Source of the DNA: Warburgia ugandensis
Lineage: Eukaryota > Streptophyta > Magnoliopsida > Canellales > Canellaceae
NCBI GenBank assembly: GCA_035236585.1
Contig: CP141127.1
Coordinates: 44,592,001 to 44,656,000, forward strand
DNA length: 64,000 nt
Reading direction: 5' to 3'
A program made the translations under genes and the position numbers. This document shows, one piece after another, positions 1 to 10,988 of this stretch (its first letter is position 1; each line of letters begins with the position of its first letter). The notes beneath the pieces were generated by a model. That model searched no databases. It was not told where the DNA came from and was given only the letters and a program-made list of their open reading frames with translations.

Positions 1-2389
1 TTTTTCTTGGGGGTCAATAAATAGAAATATGGTATACGGCCAATTCCTAAAGTAAGCCCGATTGTAGTCTTAAGCTAAGCCCCTACCCTAGTTGCTGGGC
101 TGCAAGTTGACTCTTCCAGGCAATGCAAATGAAATGGGATCAAGTTACATAGAATTTCAGGTCAATTCCCTTTTAGCCATTTCCCATACAAAATAAGCTA
201 AGCCTTTAGAGTGATAATCTAGGATGAAATCACTCATTTTATTTAGTCTTACTTTATATTACTTATACAAGTTCATTTATTAATTAGAAGGATAGGGATA
301 TAGTTTAGTCTACATAGTCAATCCCTTGCTCAATCCCATCCCGTGCCCTTCTAAGAATAAGAACCTTTTTATGTCGCGAGAAGAGTAATAGCAGAGGTTT
401 CGAGACTCTTCTGTCTACTTTCTTTTATTGGATTAGTCCATTTTCCTTGTCCTCTAAGGAAAGACCAGTTCCTCCCCCACGAGGATAGATAGAAGCCCAC
501 AAAAGTTATAAATCCATTAGTCCATCCCGAGAGCTATCCAAGGATGGGAGAGTTAAGGGTGATGCTAGATCCACTTTTAGGGTTGAGTAAGGGACACTTA
601 AAAAAATGGCATGCTAGCTCGTGCAATCAATATTTCGTCACCCCCATGCATACAATAGCTACAAGTTGCCGAAAGTCTGATTATCTATTATTCAAGTAGC
701 AAGGCTTGGTCTTGTATGAGTGAAAGAACCTGGCATAATATCTTTAGGGATGAGTTGCCATCTTCATATTGAAATTCTCTATGGGAATCATAACCATAAG
801 CTCTCACTCTAAAGGGTTCAAAATGTATTTTTTCACTACAACGTATTCTCATGCAAAAATGTATTCATGAACAACTTCTTCGTATTTATTGCTAAGAAGA
901 TTTTTAATCAAATATGTTATAGGGACTCATCCGACTAAGCTAAGCCTTTACCTAGGCACGTTTCCTTCTTCCTTATCCTTGGTAGTAGGAATTGGATATA
1001 GAACCAATAGGAGTGGGAGCATTCGTTTACAGAGATGGATTGGCTTCGATTGACCTTATTGCTATGAGAATGCTTGAAAAAGTTCTAATTCAAATAAGCC
1101 ATTAACAACTCTTAAAGGTAGCTACGAACAAAACGAAGAAGTGCTCAAAGCTAAGATCAATTGCTATTGGACTTCTTTCCTTGGTGATGAGGGATTTAAT
1201 TCCATTCAGTTACTGAATCAATCTTGCTTAACATTGACTCTTTCTAGCTCTTAGTTACAAATTTCAAATCAATCTTACACAAAGCTTCAATTCTAATCAC
1301 AACAGCTATAAAAGAGTCTCTTTTTCTAGTCTAGCAATGGAAAGACTGATATTTTTTAAATCACCTCACTTAAGACAAAGCACATGGTATAGACACACAT
1401 GAGCATTTCAACAAGACAAAAAAGGATAGAACACCTTCTATAAATAAGAACGTACCTTCTTAGCTCTTCTATAGGTAAGGCTTTGATAGTAGTTTTTAGT
1501 AGTTTGAAGATCCAAGATGGGAATGATTGACTTTATCTTTTTTCTTAAACTTAAAGGCGAAGTCAAAGAACTCTCTTTAGAGAGGCTCTACAACCTCATC
1601 TCTGATCGTAGAATAAGACCTTTCAGGTAATAAGATAGAAAAGAAAGTGAAGCTTTCCAAAGGAAGGGAGGAAGAATGAGAGTACTAATTACCAATAGCA
1701 GCTCCCACTGATTACCTTTGCTATGATCATATCCAAAAGGTAGGAAGGAAAAGGACCAATAGGAAATGGAATTATTCTGGGAGTAAGATTTTGAATGCTG
1801 ACAATAGAAGGTGGAATCCCAAAAAATAGATACGGAGTTGGAAAGATCTTATTCCTGACTCCTTTTAACTTTGGGGAAAGTTGGTGGTATCATGATTAAA
1901 GCAATACTAAGCTACAAGGAATGGATCAGAGGATGTAATAAGATGAAAGGCTACTCTTATTACCTAGATTCAAGTTATCCCTGGGGCACAGCATCAAATT
2001 GAAATTTTTTTTAAAAAAGGGACAAAAAAAGTCAACTACAACCACCTCCATTTCTGACTCTGCTAGATGTGCAACTGACTATGCTTACCCATCACTAGTC
2101 ACCTACAAAGGGCGGGTTTTGGAATGTGGAAATTGCACTAGCACCAAGTCTTTCAAGTGGGGCAAGTACCTACACATAACACGAGAATCATGTTTTTTAT
2201 TCTACCTCTGCCACTCTATCTTTTTTAATGCTGTCTATAATGACTAATGAATCAAAAAGTTTCAATTAGAAGTTCTTCTGTAAATTGGTACTTTTTATTA
2301 TCATCATACCTCGCAAAAATAAAAAATTAGTTAAGTGCTTTATAAACATATTCAAAAAAACAAAAGAATGTATCTCATTTAGCTCCTTC
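1..2389. other. Mitochondrial-like intergenic DNA, no gene recognised
   Basis: No recognisable gene is seen on either strand. The composition is mixed and non-repetitive, similar to plant mitochondrial spacer DNA, and it runs straight into a plastid-derived gene cluster. An 82-codon open frame at 1,999-2,247 has no family resemblance that I can see. Assignment to old mitochondrial DNA is by association with the plastid-type cluster and the rrn26 fragment downstream. Confidence 0.35.
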
Positions 2390-2485
2390 ATGCCTATTAT
2401 AACTAGTTATTTCGGTTTTCTAGGAGCTGCTTCAACTATAACCCCAACTCTATTGATTGGTCTGAGCAAGATACTACTTATTTGA
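2390..2485 (+). pseudogene. petL: petL copy (cytochrome b6f subunit VI), reading frame intact
   Basis: This frame has 31 codons plus a stop and starts [10 protein letters not shown], which matches plastid PetL. PetL is a one-helix peripheral subunit of the thylakoid cytochrome b6f complex and is normally 31 residues. The ATG at 2,390 was chosen because it gives the family length; the frame stays open upstream to 2,285, but that extension does not resemble PetL. The hydrophobic segment with the TITPTL stretch is kept, and the C-terminus reads SKILLI where plastid copies commonly have KIRLI. Position is right, just upstream of petG. Outside the plastid it has no expected promoter or role, so I treat it as a non-functional copy. 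Confidence 0.85.
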
Positions 2486-2659
2486 AATTAATTGAATGAA
2501 TAATGAATAAAAATGAATATTTATGTGAGATTTCAGACATTCTATAGTTCCTTCCCACGTTAATTACCAATTCGTGGTCATTGAGATTCATGGGCAATTC
2601 AGATTACTATTTAGGAATAGATATTACCTCTCCTTTTCTCCCCTTTCAAACAAATGGAA

Positions 2660-2773
2660 ATGATTGAAGTTTTTCTATTTGGAATCGTCTTAGGTATAAT
2701 TCCTATAACTTTGGCTGGATTATTTATAACTGTATATTTACAATACAGAAGTGACGATCAGTTGGACCTTTGA
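2660..2773 (+). pseudogene. petG: petG copy (cytochrome b6f subunit V), reading frame intact
   Basis: This frame has 37 codons plus a stop and begins [12 protein letters not shown], which is PetG, the one-helix subunit V of the thylakoid cytochrome b6f complex. The length equals the plastid family length of 37. Near the C-terminus the usual YRRGDQLDL reads YRSDDQLDL, and two residues in the helix differ from the common form (ITV against VTA), so it is slightly diverged. It lies 174 bp after petL, and the spacer is also plastid-like. The intact frame probably reflects small target size and not function. Confidence 0.88.
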
Positions 2774-2891
2774 TTGTGTAACATCTCTTTTTTGATTAAC
2801 CTTTTTTTGAATCTGCAGGAGGTCAAATTCAGGATGCAGTTTGATGTTAGTGAAGTTATTTTCTTATGATTAGACATTACAAGAACAAAAT

Positions 2892-2965
2892 CACACTCTG
2901 TATGATTTAAACCTACAACTTTGGGTTTTGGAGAGCCATGTTCTACCAAAATGAACTAAGAGCGC
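2892..2965 (-). tRNA. trnW-CCA: Plastid-type tRNA-Trp (CCA), mutated copy
   Basis: The complement matches plastid trnW over 74 nt: 5' GCGCTCTTAGTTCA and anticodon loop CTCCAAAAC with CCA intact. Several substitutions are visible in the D-, anticodon- and T-arms, including ACTTTG where plastids have CATTGG, and TTTAAACC for TTTGAACC. In angiosperm mitochondria this plastid-derived trnW is often the working Trp tRNA. Here the changes suggest a decaying nuclear copy, although the anticodon survives. Confidence 0.85.
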
Positions 2966-3106
2966 TTTCTTATGATAGGAAAGATGATTGTAATGGAAAG
3001 GATGATTTCCCCTGCATGCATATAGTTTTATAAAATTATAGATTATGTCCAATGTCAAATCGACCTCAATTGATCCCTAATCAGTGCCCGTAGGAGAAGT
3101 AATAGG

Positions 3107-3180
3107 TAGGGATGACCGGATTTGAACCAGTGACGTTTTTTACCGAAAACAAATGCGATATCAAGCTGTGCTATATCCCT
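3107..3180 (-). pseudogene. trnP-UGG: Plastid-type tRNA-Pro pseudogene with altered anticodon
   Basis: This is a 74-nt match to plastid trnP-UGG: acceptor strands AGGGAT...ATCCCTA are recognisable and the T-arm is kept. The anticodon loop reads TTTCGGT where plastid trnP has TTTGGGT, so the anticodon becomes TCG and no longer reads proline codons. More changes sit in the D-arm (GATATCAAGC for GCTACCAAGC on the plus strand). It lies 142 bp beyond trnW, as in plastids. Confidence 0.85.
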
Positions 3181-3460
3181 TTCAATTGATGTACAATGTC
3201 ATTATAAAGAATCCTTGTCTTTTTTTCCGCATTATTATTTCCTCCATCTGCATACAATTTATCTTGCCATTTTTCCTTCCTTTTTTTGCTCATGTCATTC
3301 TTCTTTTATATTTATAAATAAATATACTCATCATCAAGCCGCTGCTCCTACCAATGACAATAGATGTTTCCCGATAAAAATATTTGCATGTTAGAAAGAT
3401 CCCAATTCCGTGTATCTGGTTAATCAAGCCCTGCCGTCAGCTTCCACCCATTCAAGAAGG
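3181..3460. other. Spacer, nothing recognised
   Basis: T-rich spacer between the trnP copy and the tandem repeat array. No gene, hairpin or repeat of note was seen. Confidence 0.3.
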
Positions 3461-6400
3461 TCTTGATTCGAGTGTTTAATAATTACTGCATGTTTATATG
3501 TACAGGGAGAGAGGGGAGAGAGAAGTAATCTGGCCCAATTACATTTGCTCCCATTCCCTTACTCTTAAAGATCTGATGATTGGGCTAATTGATGACTCTC
3601 CTATGCTTGATGTATCGATGGGATACGAAGCAAAACTAGCCTTGCTAAATAATAGGGGGATGGAATTGCCAATCTTAGAAATGATAAGGGCTTGGGGAAA
3701 GATGCTATGCTTTAGTAAGTGAAAATGGTTGGTGACGAAGAAAAGAATAGGTATCTTGTAAGCATAGGAATTAATAACTGAATTCTTTCATTCTCCCCGG
3801 CCAATGTGCTAGATTAGATTCTTCTACTCTTGCTGATGGCCTGACTCTCCATTTTGATGCTGCCTCACTCGCTTCTTCTGCTCTGCTCTAGAGCTTTGGA
3901 TTGGGATTCACGAATGGATGGAATGATTGGCATAGGGAGATGAATGTGCTATGCTTGCTCGATTAATGATATTACGTAAATGTAGTTGATACTACAACTC
4001 AATTTGATCTGTATACAGGCACCCCGTGTAAGTCAGACTTCTACTGAAAGCTTTCGAATCAACTCAACTATACTATTCAACAACAAAACTTTAGATACTT
4101 CTTCTATGATTCAATGAATAGTTTCATTGAGTTGAGTCTTGGAATGGAAAAAGGGTTGTTGAAATACTAAAAAACCAATCTATTCCAATATGCAAAACCC
4201 CAATGATTCCAAGTTATTGAAGACAAAACTCAAACTATGAACAAATTCTGCTCTTGATTCGAGTGTTTAATAATTACTGCATGTGTTATATGTACAGGGA
4301 GAGAGGGGAGAGAGAAGTAATCTGGCCCAATTACATTTGCTCCCATTCCCTTACTCTTAAAGATCTGATGATTGGGCTAATTGATGACTCTCCTATGCCT
4401 GATGTATCGATGGGATACGAAGCAAAACTAGCCTTGCTAAATAATAGGGGGATGGAATTGCCAATCCTCGAAATGATAAGGGCTTGGGGAAAGATTCTAT
4501 GCTTTAGTAAGTGAAAATGGTTGGTGACGAAGAAAAGAATAGGTATCTTGTAAGCATAGGAATTAATAACTAAATTCTTTCATTCTCCCCAGCCAATGTG
4601 CTAGATTAGATTCTTCTACTCTTGCTGATGCCCTGACTCTCCATTTTGATGCTGCCTCACTCGCTTCTTCTGCTCTGCTCTAGAGATTTGGATTGGGATT
4701 GACGAATGGATGGAATGATTGGCATTGGGAGATGAATGTGCTATGCTTGATCGATCAATGATATTACGTAAATGTAGTTGATACTACAACTCAATTTGAT
4801 CTGTATACAGGCACCCCGTGTAAGTTAGACTTCTACTGAAAGCTTTCGAATCAACACAACTATACTATTCAACAACAAAACTTTAGATACTTCTTCTATG
4901 ATTCAATGAATAGTTTCATTGAGTTGAGTCTTGGAATGGAAAAAGGGTTGTTGAAATACTAAAAAACCAATCTATTCCAATATGTCAAAACCCCAATGAT
5001 TCCAAGTTATTGAAGACAAAACTCAAACTATAAACAAATTCTGCTCTTGATTCGAGTGTTTAATAATTACTGCATGTGTTATATGTACAGGGAGAGAGAA
5101 GTAATCTGGCCCAATTACATTTGCTCCCATTCCCTTACTCTTAAAGATCTGATGATTGGGCTAATTGATGACTCTCCTATGCCTGATGTATCGATGGGAT
5201 ACGAAGCAAAACTAGCCTTGCTAAATAATAGGGGGATGGAATTGCCAATCCTAGAAATGATAAGGGCTTGGGGAAAGATTCTATGCTTTAGTAAGTGAAA
5301 ATGGTTGGTGACGAAGAAAAGAATAGGTATCTTGTAAGCATAGGAATTAATAACTAAATTCTTTCATTCTCCCCAGCCAATGTCCTAGATTAGATTCTTC
5401 TACTCTTGCTGATGCCCTGACTCTCCATTTTGATGCTGCCTCACTCGCTTCTTCTGCTCTGCTCTAGAGATTTGGATTGGGATTGACGAATGGATGGAAT
5501 GATTGGCATAGGGAGATGAATGTGCTATGCTTGCTCGATTAATGATATTACGTAAATGTAGTTGATACTACAACTCAATTTGATCTGTATAAAGGCACCC
5601 CGTGTAAGTCAGACTTCTACTGAAAGCTTTCGAATCAACTCAACTATACTATTCAACAACAGAACTTTAGATACTTCTTCTATGATTCAATGAATAGTTT
5701 CATTGAGTTGAGTCTTGGAATGGAAAAAGGGTTGTTGAAATACTAAAAAACCAATCTATTCCAATATGTCAAAACCCCGATGATTCCAAGTTATTGAAGA
5801 CAAAACTCAAACTATAAACAAATTCTGCTCTTGATTCGAGTGTTTAATAATTACTGCATGTGTTATATGTACAGGGAGAGAGGGGAGAGAGAAGTAATCT
5901 GGCCCAATTACATTTGCTCCCATTCCTTTACTCTTAAAGATCTGATGATTGGGCTAATTGATGACTCTCCTATGCCTAATGTATTGATGGGATACGAAGC
6001 AAAACTAGCCTTGCTAAATAATAGGGGGATGGAATTGCCAATCCTAGAAATGATAAGGGCTTGGGGAAAGATTCTATGCTTTAGTAACTGAAAATGGTTG
6101 GTGACGAAGAAAAGAATAGGTATCTTGTAAGCATAGGAATTAATAACTAAATTCTTTCATTCTCCCCAGCCAATGTGCTAGATTATATTCTTCTACTCTT
6201 GCTGATGCCCTGACTCTCCATTTTGATGCTGCCTCACTCGCTTCTTCTGCTCTGCTCTAGAGATTTGGATTGGGATTGACGAATGGATGGAATGATTGGC
6301 ATAGGGAGATGAATGTGCTATGCTTGCTCGATTAATGATATTACGTAAATGTAGTTGATACTACAACTCAATTTGATCTGTATATAGGCACCCCGTGTAA

Positions 6401-6619
6401 GTCAGACTTGTACTGAAAGCTTTCGAATCAACTTAACTATACTATTCAACAACAAAACTTTAGATACTTCTTCTATTATTCAATGAATAGTTTCATTGAG
6501 TTGAGTCTTGGAATGGAAAAAGGGTTGTTGAAATACTAAAAAACCAATCTATTCCAATATGTCGAAACCCCGATGATTCCAAGTTATTGAAGACAAAACT
6601 CAAACTTTAAACAAATTCT
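3461..6619. repeat. Tandem repeat array, four copies of a ~791-bp unit
   Basis: Four head-to-tail copies start at 3,461, 4,252, 5,045 and 5,829, with periods of 791, 793 and 784 bp. The third copy lacks 9 bp of a GAGAGAGGGG stretch, and the last copy ends at about 6,619. The copies are nearly identical, with scattered single-base changes. Each contains a short open frame (see the next entry) and a small perfect hairpin, CAATGAA-TAGT-TTCATTG, flanked by ACTCAACT/AGTTGAGT-type sequence. The left edge follows ...AGAAGG and the right edge meets CGAGCGCCC and a poly-C run. Large direct repeats of this kind occur in plant mitochondrial DNA; a nuclear satellite seed is the alternative. Confidence 0.9.
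4254..4514 (+). CDS. Short open frame repeated in each ~791-bp unit, unknown
   Basis: An 86-codon frame contains the stretch LTLKDLMIGLIDDSP. Equivalent frames lie at 5,047-5,298 (83 codons, a 3-codon deletion) and 5,831-6,091. The first copy (3,498-3,722) is N-terminally shortened because two bases are missing just upstream, which shifts the frame. No signal peptide, membrane segment or known motif is clear. Substitutions among copies include several amino-acid changes (S/F, D/N, S/L, K/N), which does not suggest selection on a protein. It is probably a chance ORF carried by the repeat. Confidence 0.15.
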   Translation: MIRVFNNYCMCYMYRERGEREVIWPNYICSHSLTLKDLMIGLIDDSPMPDVSMGYEAKLALLNNRGMELPILEMIRAWGKILCFSK

Positions 6620-6634
6620 TCGAGCGCCCACGCG

Positions 6635-6656
6635 CCCCCCCCCCCCCCCCCCCCCC
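6635..6656. repeat. Homopolymer run of 22 C
   Basis: Twenty-two consecutive C follow CGAGCGCCCACGCG, at the point where the tandem array meets retroelement-derived sequence. Length in a homopolymer this long is uncertain in any assembly. Confidence 0.95.
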
Positions 6657-6793
6657 TTCAATTGGGTGACCTTACAAATAAGGCTTTGTGGTCCCTTTGC
6701 ATTAACAGGGAAATCATGGATGAAAATGGGTTTAGAATTGAAAGAAGACCCTTGAAAATTTATTCCTCTCTCCTGATAAGAACCCTGAGAGAA

Positions 6794-7006
6794 CTAATGT
6801 TTTAAGCATATCAAATCAAATTGATCAATTGAGTATTTGGAACACTCTTCACTGGCTTGCCATTCAGCGGAGCCACTTTCCTTTTTTGTTAGCATGGTAT
6901 GGTTGTACCATTCAAGTGCATTTCCTTCTAGGTACAAAGGAAATTTATTTAGAAGCAATGCTTGTTTGGTCATTGAGTTTCGACACCAAGCCATAAAGTA
7001 TATCAT
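6794..7006 (-). pseudogene. Ty3/gypsy gag (capsid) fragment
   Basis: The 70-residue minus-strand frame contains KFPLYLEGNALEWYNH. This matches the plant gypsy capsid pattern F-x-x-x-L-x-G-x-A-x-x-W-Y, in which the capsid domain packages the element RNA. No start codon context or full capsid is present. It lies 3' of the gag-protease fragment at 7,780-8,780 on the same strand, which is the wrong order for one element. Either two elements or a rearrangement is involved. Confidence 0.55.
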
Positions 7007-7779
7007 ATGCTCACAAGGGCCACTTTAACCCACATACATACGGAAGTTGGGGATGGTGTAGTTTTCGGGGTACCATTCGCTGTCAATCCATTTTGCATAT
7101 GGTGGTTGGTAGTTGGCAAGGGCTTAAGTGTGTTGTGCATTTGTCCATCTAAAACTTGTAACTGAACTTTTGTTTCTCCTGCTATTAGCATCTATTCACA
7201 AGTCCATGGCTAAAAAGGCTGAGAAAGACCTTCACCTCATTCTCAACCCCCTTTTATTGGGAATGCTATTATGACCTTCGCTCGATTTTTTCCCTACCAG
7301 TCTAGCTCGACAATTAGCTCTTTGGATTGGATGTTTGAACAGATATGACATTACACAAACTAATTGTTCGGGCTTCGCCATCGCTGGATTCTTCTGGCCC
7401 TAATAGGTACCCGTTCGCTGATCTCGGCTTTGTCATTTCCTTAAGGTGTTCCAGGTTTTGCCGATAAACTTGTTGGGTGTTTACAAAAGATTCTTGCATA
7501 CTCTCCCTGGGATATTCCTTGCCTCTAAGTAATAAAAACAATTTAAGGTGATCCCTTCTAGAGATAAGACAAATTTCTTGAGCAAAAAGGCTTGGCTGCA
7601 TACCGTATCCCCGCACTGAGTGAGGAATCAAACGAGGTCTTGGGCACCTATATCCATTATACATGTGGAATTGGGGAAAGGTGTATCCTATTGGGAGACA
7701 GACCTCATGAGCCCATCGTATCTAATAAGGTAAAGGCCTTTGATTGTGGACATAACCTTCTCTTTCCTGCTTCCTAGCA
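7007..7779 (-). pseudogene. Degenerate retroelement sequence, weakly coding-like
   Basis: Minus-strand open stretches at 7,003-7,191 and 7,314-7,664 (116 codons, containing HSVRGYGMQPSLFAQE) lie between two gypsy-derived fragments and share their strand. I recognise no domain. They are most likely decayed gag or spacer sequence from the same element or elements. Confidence 0.3.
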
Positions 7780-8780
7780 GTGAGCATCTCCAGATTGAGA
7801 AGATGTAACTACTGCATTTGTTGCACTAGATCTTCTGGAGGATCCTGCACTGGCTCAATATTTTTCCTCACGATTAGTCTGCCCTCCTTTGACATTGGCC
7901 CTTGCTTTAGTGTTATTGTTATTCTCCCCTTCTATGATCATTCTCCTATTATCTTCCTCATTGTGATTAACCTCAATCGTTTGGTTAGTGAAATTGACAT
8001 CGACAGTGATGACATCCCCACTAAAGGGATCATAGTCTACGACTATGCGTCCTTGCCTACCTATCCATGAGTATTTGATGGTTGGTTAGTGGATGGCACA
8101 ATTCGATGATCCTGCATCCAGGGACAACCAAGAAGAGCACTGTACGACATACTAACATCTGTGATATCGCCAAACTTGGTCTTAAATATGATCTTCCCCA
8201 ACCAAAGGGCATTGCTCATTCTGATTGAACCCTTGGATGATGATGTGGCTTGGTTGCAAGCAGGAGACCCATATGCCTAGCTGTGCAAGCATTCTTTTGG
8301 CATGAGGTTGATTGTAAATCCTTTAGCATAACTTGATCAAACTTCTTCTCTACCAATTTTTCCTTTCGTGAAGAGAGGATAGAAGGTTATGGTCAGCTCT
8401 TTCAGCTTGAAAATTGTTGTCATCAAAGGTGACAATGCTTAGACACTGTTCGGTGCTATTGGAGGATTGGCTTTGATTTCCTCGATTGGTTTTCTCTCCT
8501 TGGACTTCGTCAGAGAGGTCTATAGGCTTTGAGAGGGTGTATATTAAAGACTGTCTGAGTTCTGGAGACATCTTTAATGCATTATAGATGCTTAGAAGCG
8601 ATGGGATCTTCTTCAAATGGGTGAGGATGTCATAATTGACTTATTCCTCCTCTCGTCAGCTCGTTCTTTCTTGAGGATGCGATGTGGAAGCCTGGTGGGT
8701 GGTTGGGGAACTAGCCTTGGTGAGTGTCTCTTGCCAGACCTTAGGTCCATTTGACATACTTCTACTGGAGCCTTTGCCTC
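7780..8780 (-). pseudogene. Ty3/gypsy gag C-terminus and protease region, broken
   Basis: Read on the minus strand from about 8,780 down, the translation contains LKKIPSLLSIYNALKMSPEL and later VTFDDNNFQAERADHN. These are hallmarks of the linker between gag and the aspartic protease in plant gypsy elements. It then continues, with frameshifts and stops, through protease-like segments (NLMPKECLHS near 8,300; SALLGCPWMQDHR near 8,110, where families have LLGRPWIH). The catalytic D-[ST]-G is not recognisable. In life the protease would cut the Gag-Pol polyprotein. Several in-frame stops show it is dead. Confidence 0.6.
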
Positions 8781-9870
8781 TTTTGTTTCCCGTCTACCCT
8801 TGCTAGGTTGTTAGCAACTAGCGTGGATTCCTCTAGCTAGGTATCGATCCTCCAGTCAATCTGTCCTCCCCTTCTTATAGCCTCAGGACTTTCATCTGTG
8901 GAAGAGTCAACTAGTATATAATGGCCTCCCCTCCTTTGTACTTTATTCTTGCATCGTATTCAGGAAAGTACATAACGAACAAAGTAGGGAGATTGCTTAC
9001 CAGTAATCCTGATAGTTGCAGGGGCTGACCCACTAGCAAAAGCATCATTGACATTCTTGACCCTTTGTCAAGCAGAAGGCCAAACATGCCATGAAGATAG
9101 GCTCAGAGACAATATTGGTATGGGAAGAACAAAGAGCTTATGAATGAAAAGCTAAGTACCTGATCCAAACTTAGGAGTAGGGGTTGACCCTAAAAGTGAC
9201 CTTAGTTGAGTAATGGAGATGATCATCAAATAGAGTGTCACTACTGTCCCCTTCCTCCAATAGATTCTAGGACCCTTCCCCAATTTCAGACAGATCGGAA
9301 GTTAGCTTCCCACATGTCCTAGAACATAAAAAAACTACTACCATTGACTGATCCTACCTATCCCTTTGTATCTTCTAAAGGATTCAAGGAGGGTTTTCGG
9401 GCCTGATTCTGAGAAATCCTCTACGAAGGCGGATTCAAGGACCTCTGGAATGGGGTTATTATGTTACTAAAATAGGAAATTCCAATCTCAAAACATAGTA
9501 TTTACCTCTCAGGCCTAGGTACTCTACTCAACTTGCAAAGGTCTAGAGATCCATAAAAGATGGCGGGAAAACTCCTCTCCAAGAATCTCCTCCAATTGCC
9601 TTTTACACATGGGCTTAGCGATGGGGAGGAAGGGAAGGCCGAGGGACCATAGATGGGGGAATGGGGGGTGCATTTCATTAATTTAATTTTGCAATGTAGA
9701 AGTGTTGGCTCTTATTACACCAACGTGCTATGAAGATCAAGCAGTTGGCATTTACCAAGACAACACGAGACTTGAACTGTCATTTCAGTTGTTGGGTCTT
9801 AACATAAAAAGCTTCACTGAGCTAACCACTAAAGTTTCTGATATAGAATTTTGGTAGAAAATACACTCGA
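8781..9870. other. No gene recognised; possibly decayed retroelement
   Basis: No open frame of note and no family motif on either strand. It sits between minus-strand and plus-strand gypsy remnants and may be a worn-out part of either. A GGGGAGG-rich stretch occurs near 9,620-9,670. Confidence 0.3.
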
Positions 9871-10480
9871 TAGAGTATGCTACTATGTTCTCCCATGCTC
9901 CTATAAGACAGAAAATGGAAGAGAAGAAGCCACCCACCTTTGGAAGCATCAAAGAAGCTAACACCACCACACAAAAAGGCAAGGCTCCTAAATCTCTAGA
10001 GAAAGAACCCACCAAGCCCAATATGAAATGGGTCATCATGGAATAAAAGGCTAGAATGCCATATTCTTTATGGCAAGACAAGGTTCAGTCACTCTTCAAC
10101 TGAGCTGTTTACAAAGAAAAGATAGTGGAACTGCTTGAGCTGAAGAAGTGTCGAGCAAATAGTTCACCCTCAATATTGCCTCTATCACCACCGAATCAAT
10201 CACCCCATAATATAGAAGAATGCTGCATCTTCAATGGGATCATACAAGACAAGGTTGAGAAAGAAGATTTTAAGATGAAACCAAATCACTTGGTCCATCT
10301 GCCTCAACTGCATACAAACACTCAACCAATATGGTCACCCTGTCCTACATATAGTGTCCCTTAGCTCCTTCTCCACTAAAAGAGGTCATCGAACACTAGT
10401 TTAACAAGTACTTCCGAGACTAGTTCAAGAAGATGTACACATCAGTTGATGTTGGCACTACTATAACTGATGACCTATCC
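9871..10480 (+). pseudogene. Ty3/gypsy gag remnant with zinc-knuckle-like segment
   Basis: Around 10,160-10,330 two plus-strand frames together show PQYCLYHHRINHP and then IEECCIFNGIIQDKVEKEDF, separated by a frameshift. This follows the CxYHxxxxHxxxxCxxxxxxIxxLI pattern found in gag of plant gypsy elements, between capsid and protease. Upstream translation to 9,871 is interrupted by many stops. It is on the opposite strand to the fragment at 6.8-8.8 kb and therefore comes from a different insertion. Confidence 0.45.
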
Positions 10481-10988
10481 TGCAAATAATTGATGAGTTG
10501 GAAGAAGACAAGCAGCCCCCGCATATGCCATTCCTTCTTTCGGATTACATCCAGTGGGAAAAGGTCACAAAAATTGAATGCACGAGGCCATTGCTAGCTA
10601 TAAGACATTTAACTTCCTCAAAGTGAGGGAGGATTGGATCCTCCTGAACCGAGAACTAAAAGATGCTGTCAGAATATAGAAAAGGAGTGAACCACCAATC
10701 ACTGATAAGGATTTCCAAGCCAAGTAGCTACATCAGAACACTATATTAACCCAATACCACCGAGATTGAAACACCCCCATAGTTAAGGGGGCCAGCCTTG
10801 TCCGCACCAAGTTGTAGCACGTTGAACAGGACACCGAATCAGAAGTAGAGTGGTTCTTTTCTAGTCCGAGCCAAGCTCCATGGAACAACTGGTGTCTATA
10901 ATAGAAGAGTTTTGAAATGAACTTACATGAGAGTGGCACGTTGTGTAAGGTCGAGGGGTGTTCACGGCGGGGGTTGCCATCAAACATG
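10481..10988. other. Probable continuation of decayed retroelement, no clear domain
   Basis: Short plus-strand coding-like stretches (for example FNFLKVREDWILLNREL near 10,610) occur without a domain that I can name. An 84-codon minus-strand frame at 10,733-10,987 has no recognisable motif. Confidence 0.25.

Larger units (their letters stand above)
2390..3180. other. Plastid-derived block petL-petG-trnW-trnP inside transferred DNA
   Basis: Four plastid genes occur in their native order and orientation: petL and petG on plus, trnW-CCA and trnP-UGG on minus. The spacers are also plastid-like. Plastid psaJ, which normally follows trnP, is not seen. This cluster is known from angiosperm mitochondrial genomes as an old plastid-to-mitochondrion transfer. 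Together with the mitochondrial rrn26 fragment in the same stretch, this suggests it reached the nucleus by way of mitochondrial DNA. A direct plastid-to-nucleus transfer cannot be excluded. Confidence 0.8.

Noticed and set aside
3461..6619. CRISPR-like array
   Set aside because: Units are about 791 bp and nearly identical throughout, with no short repeat/unique spacer pattern. It is a plain tandem duplication.
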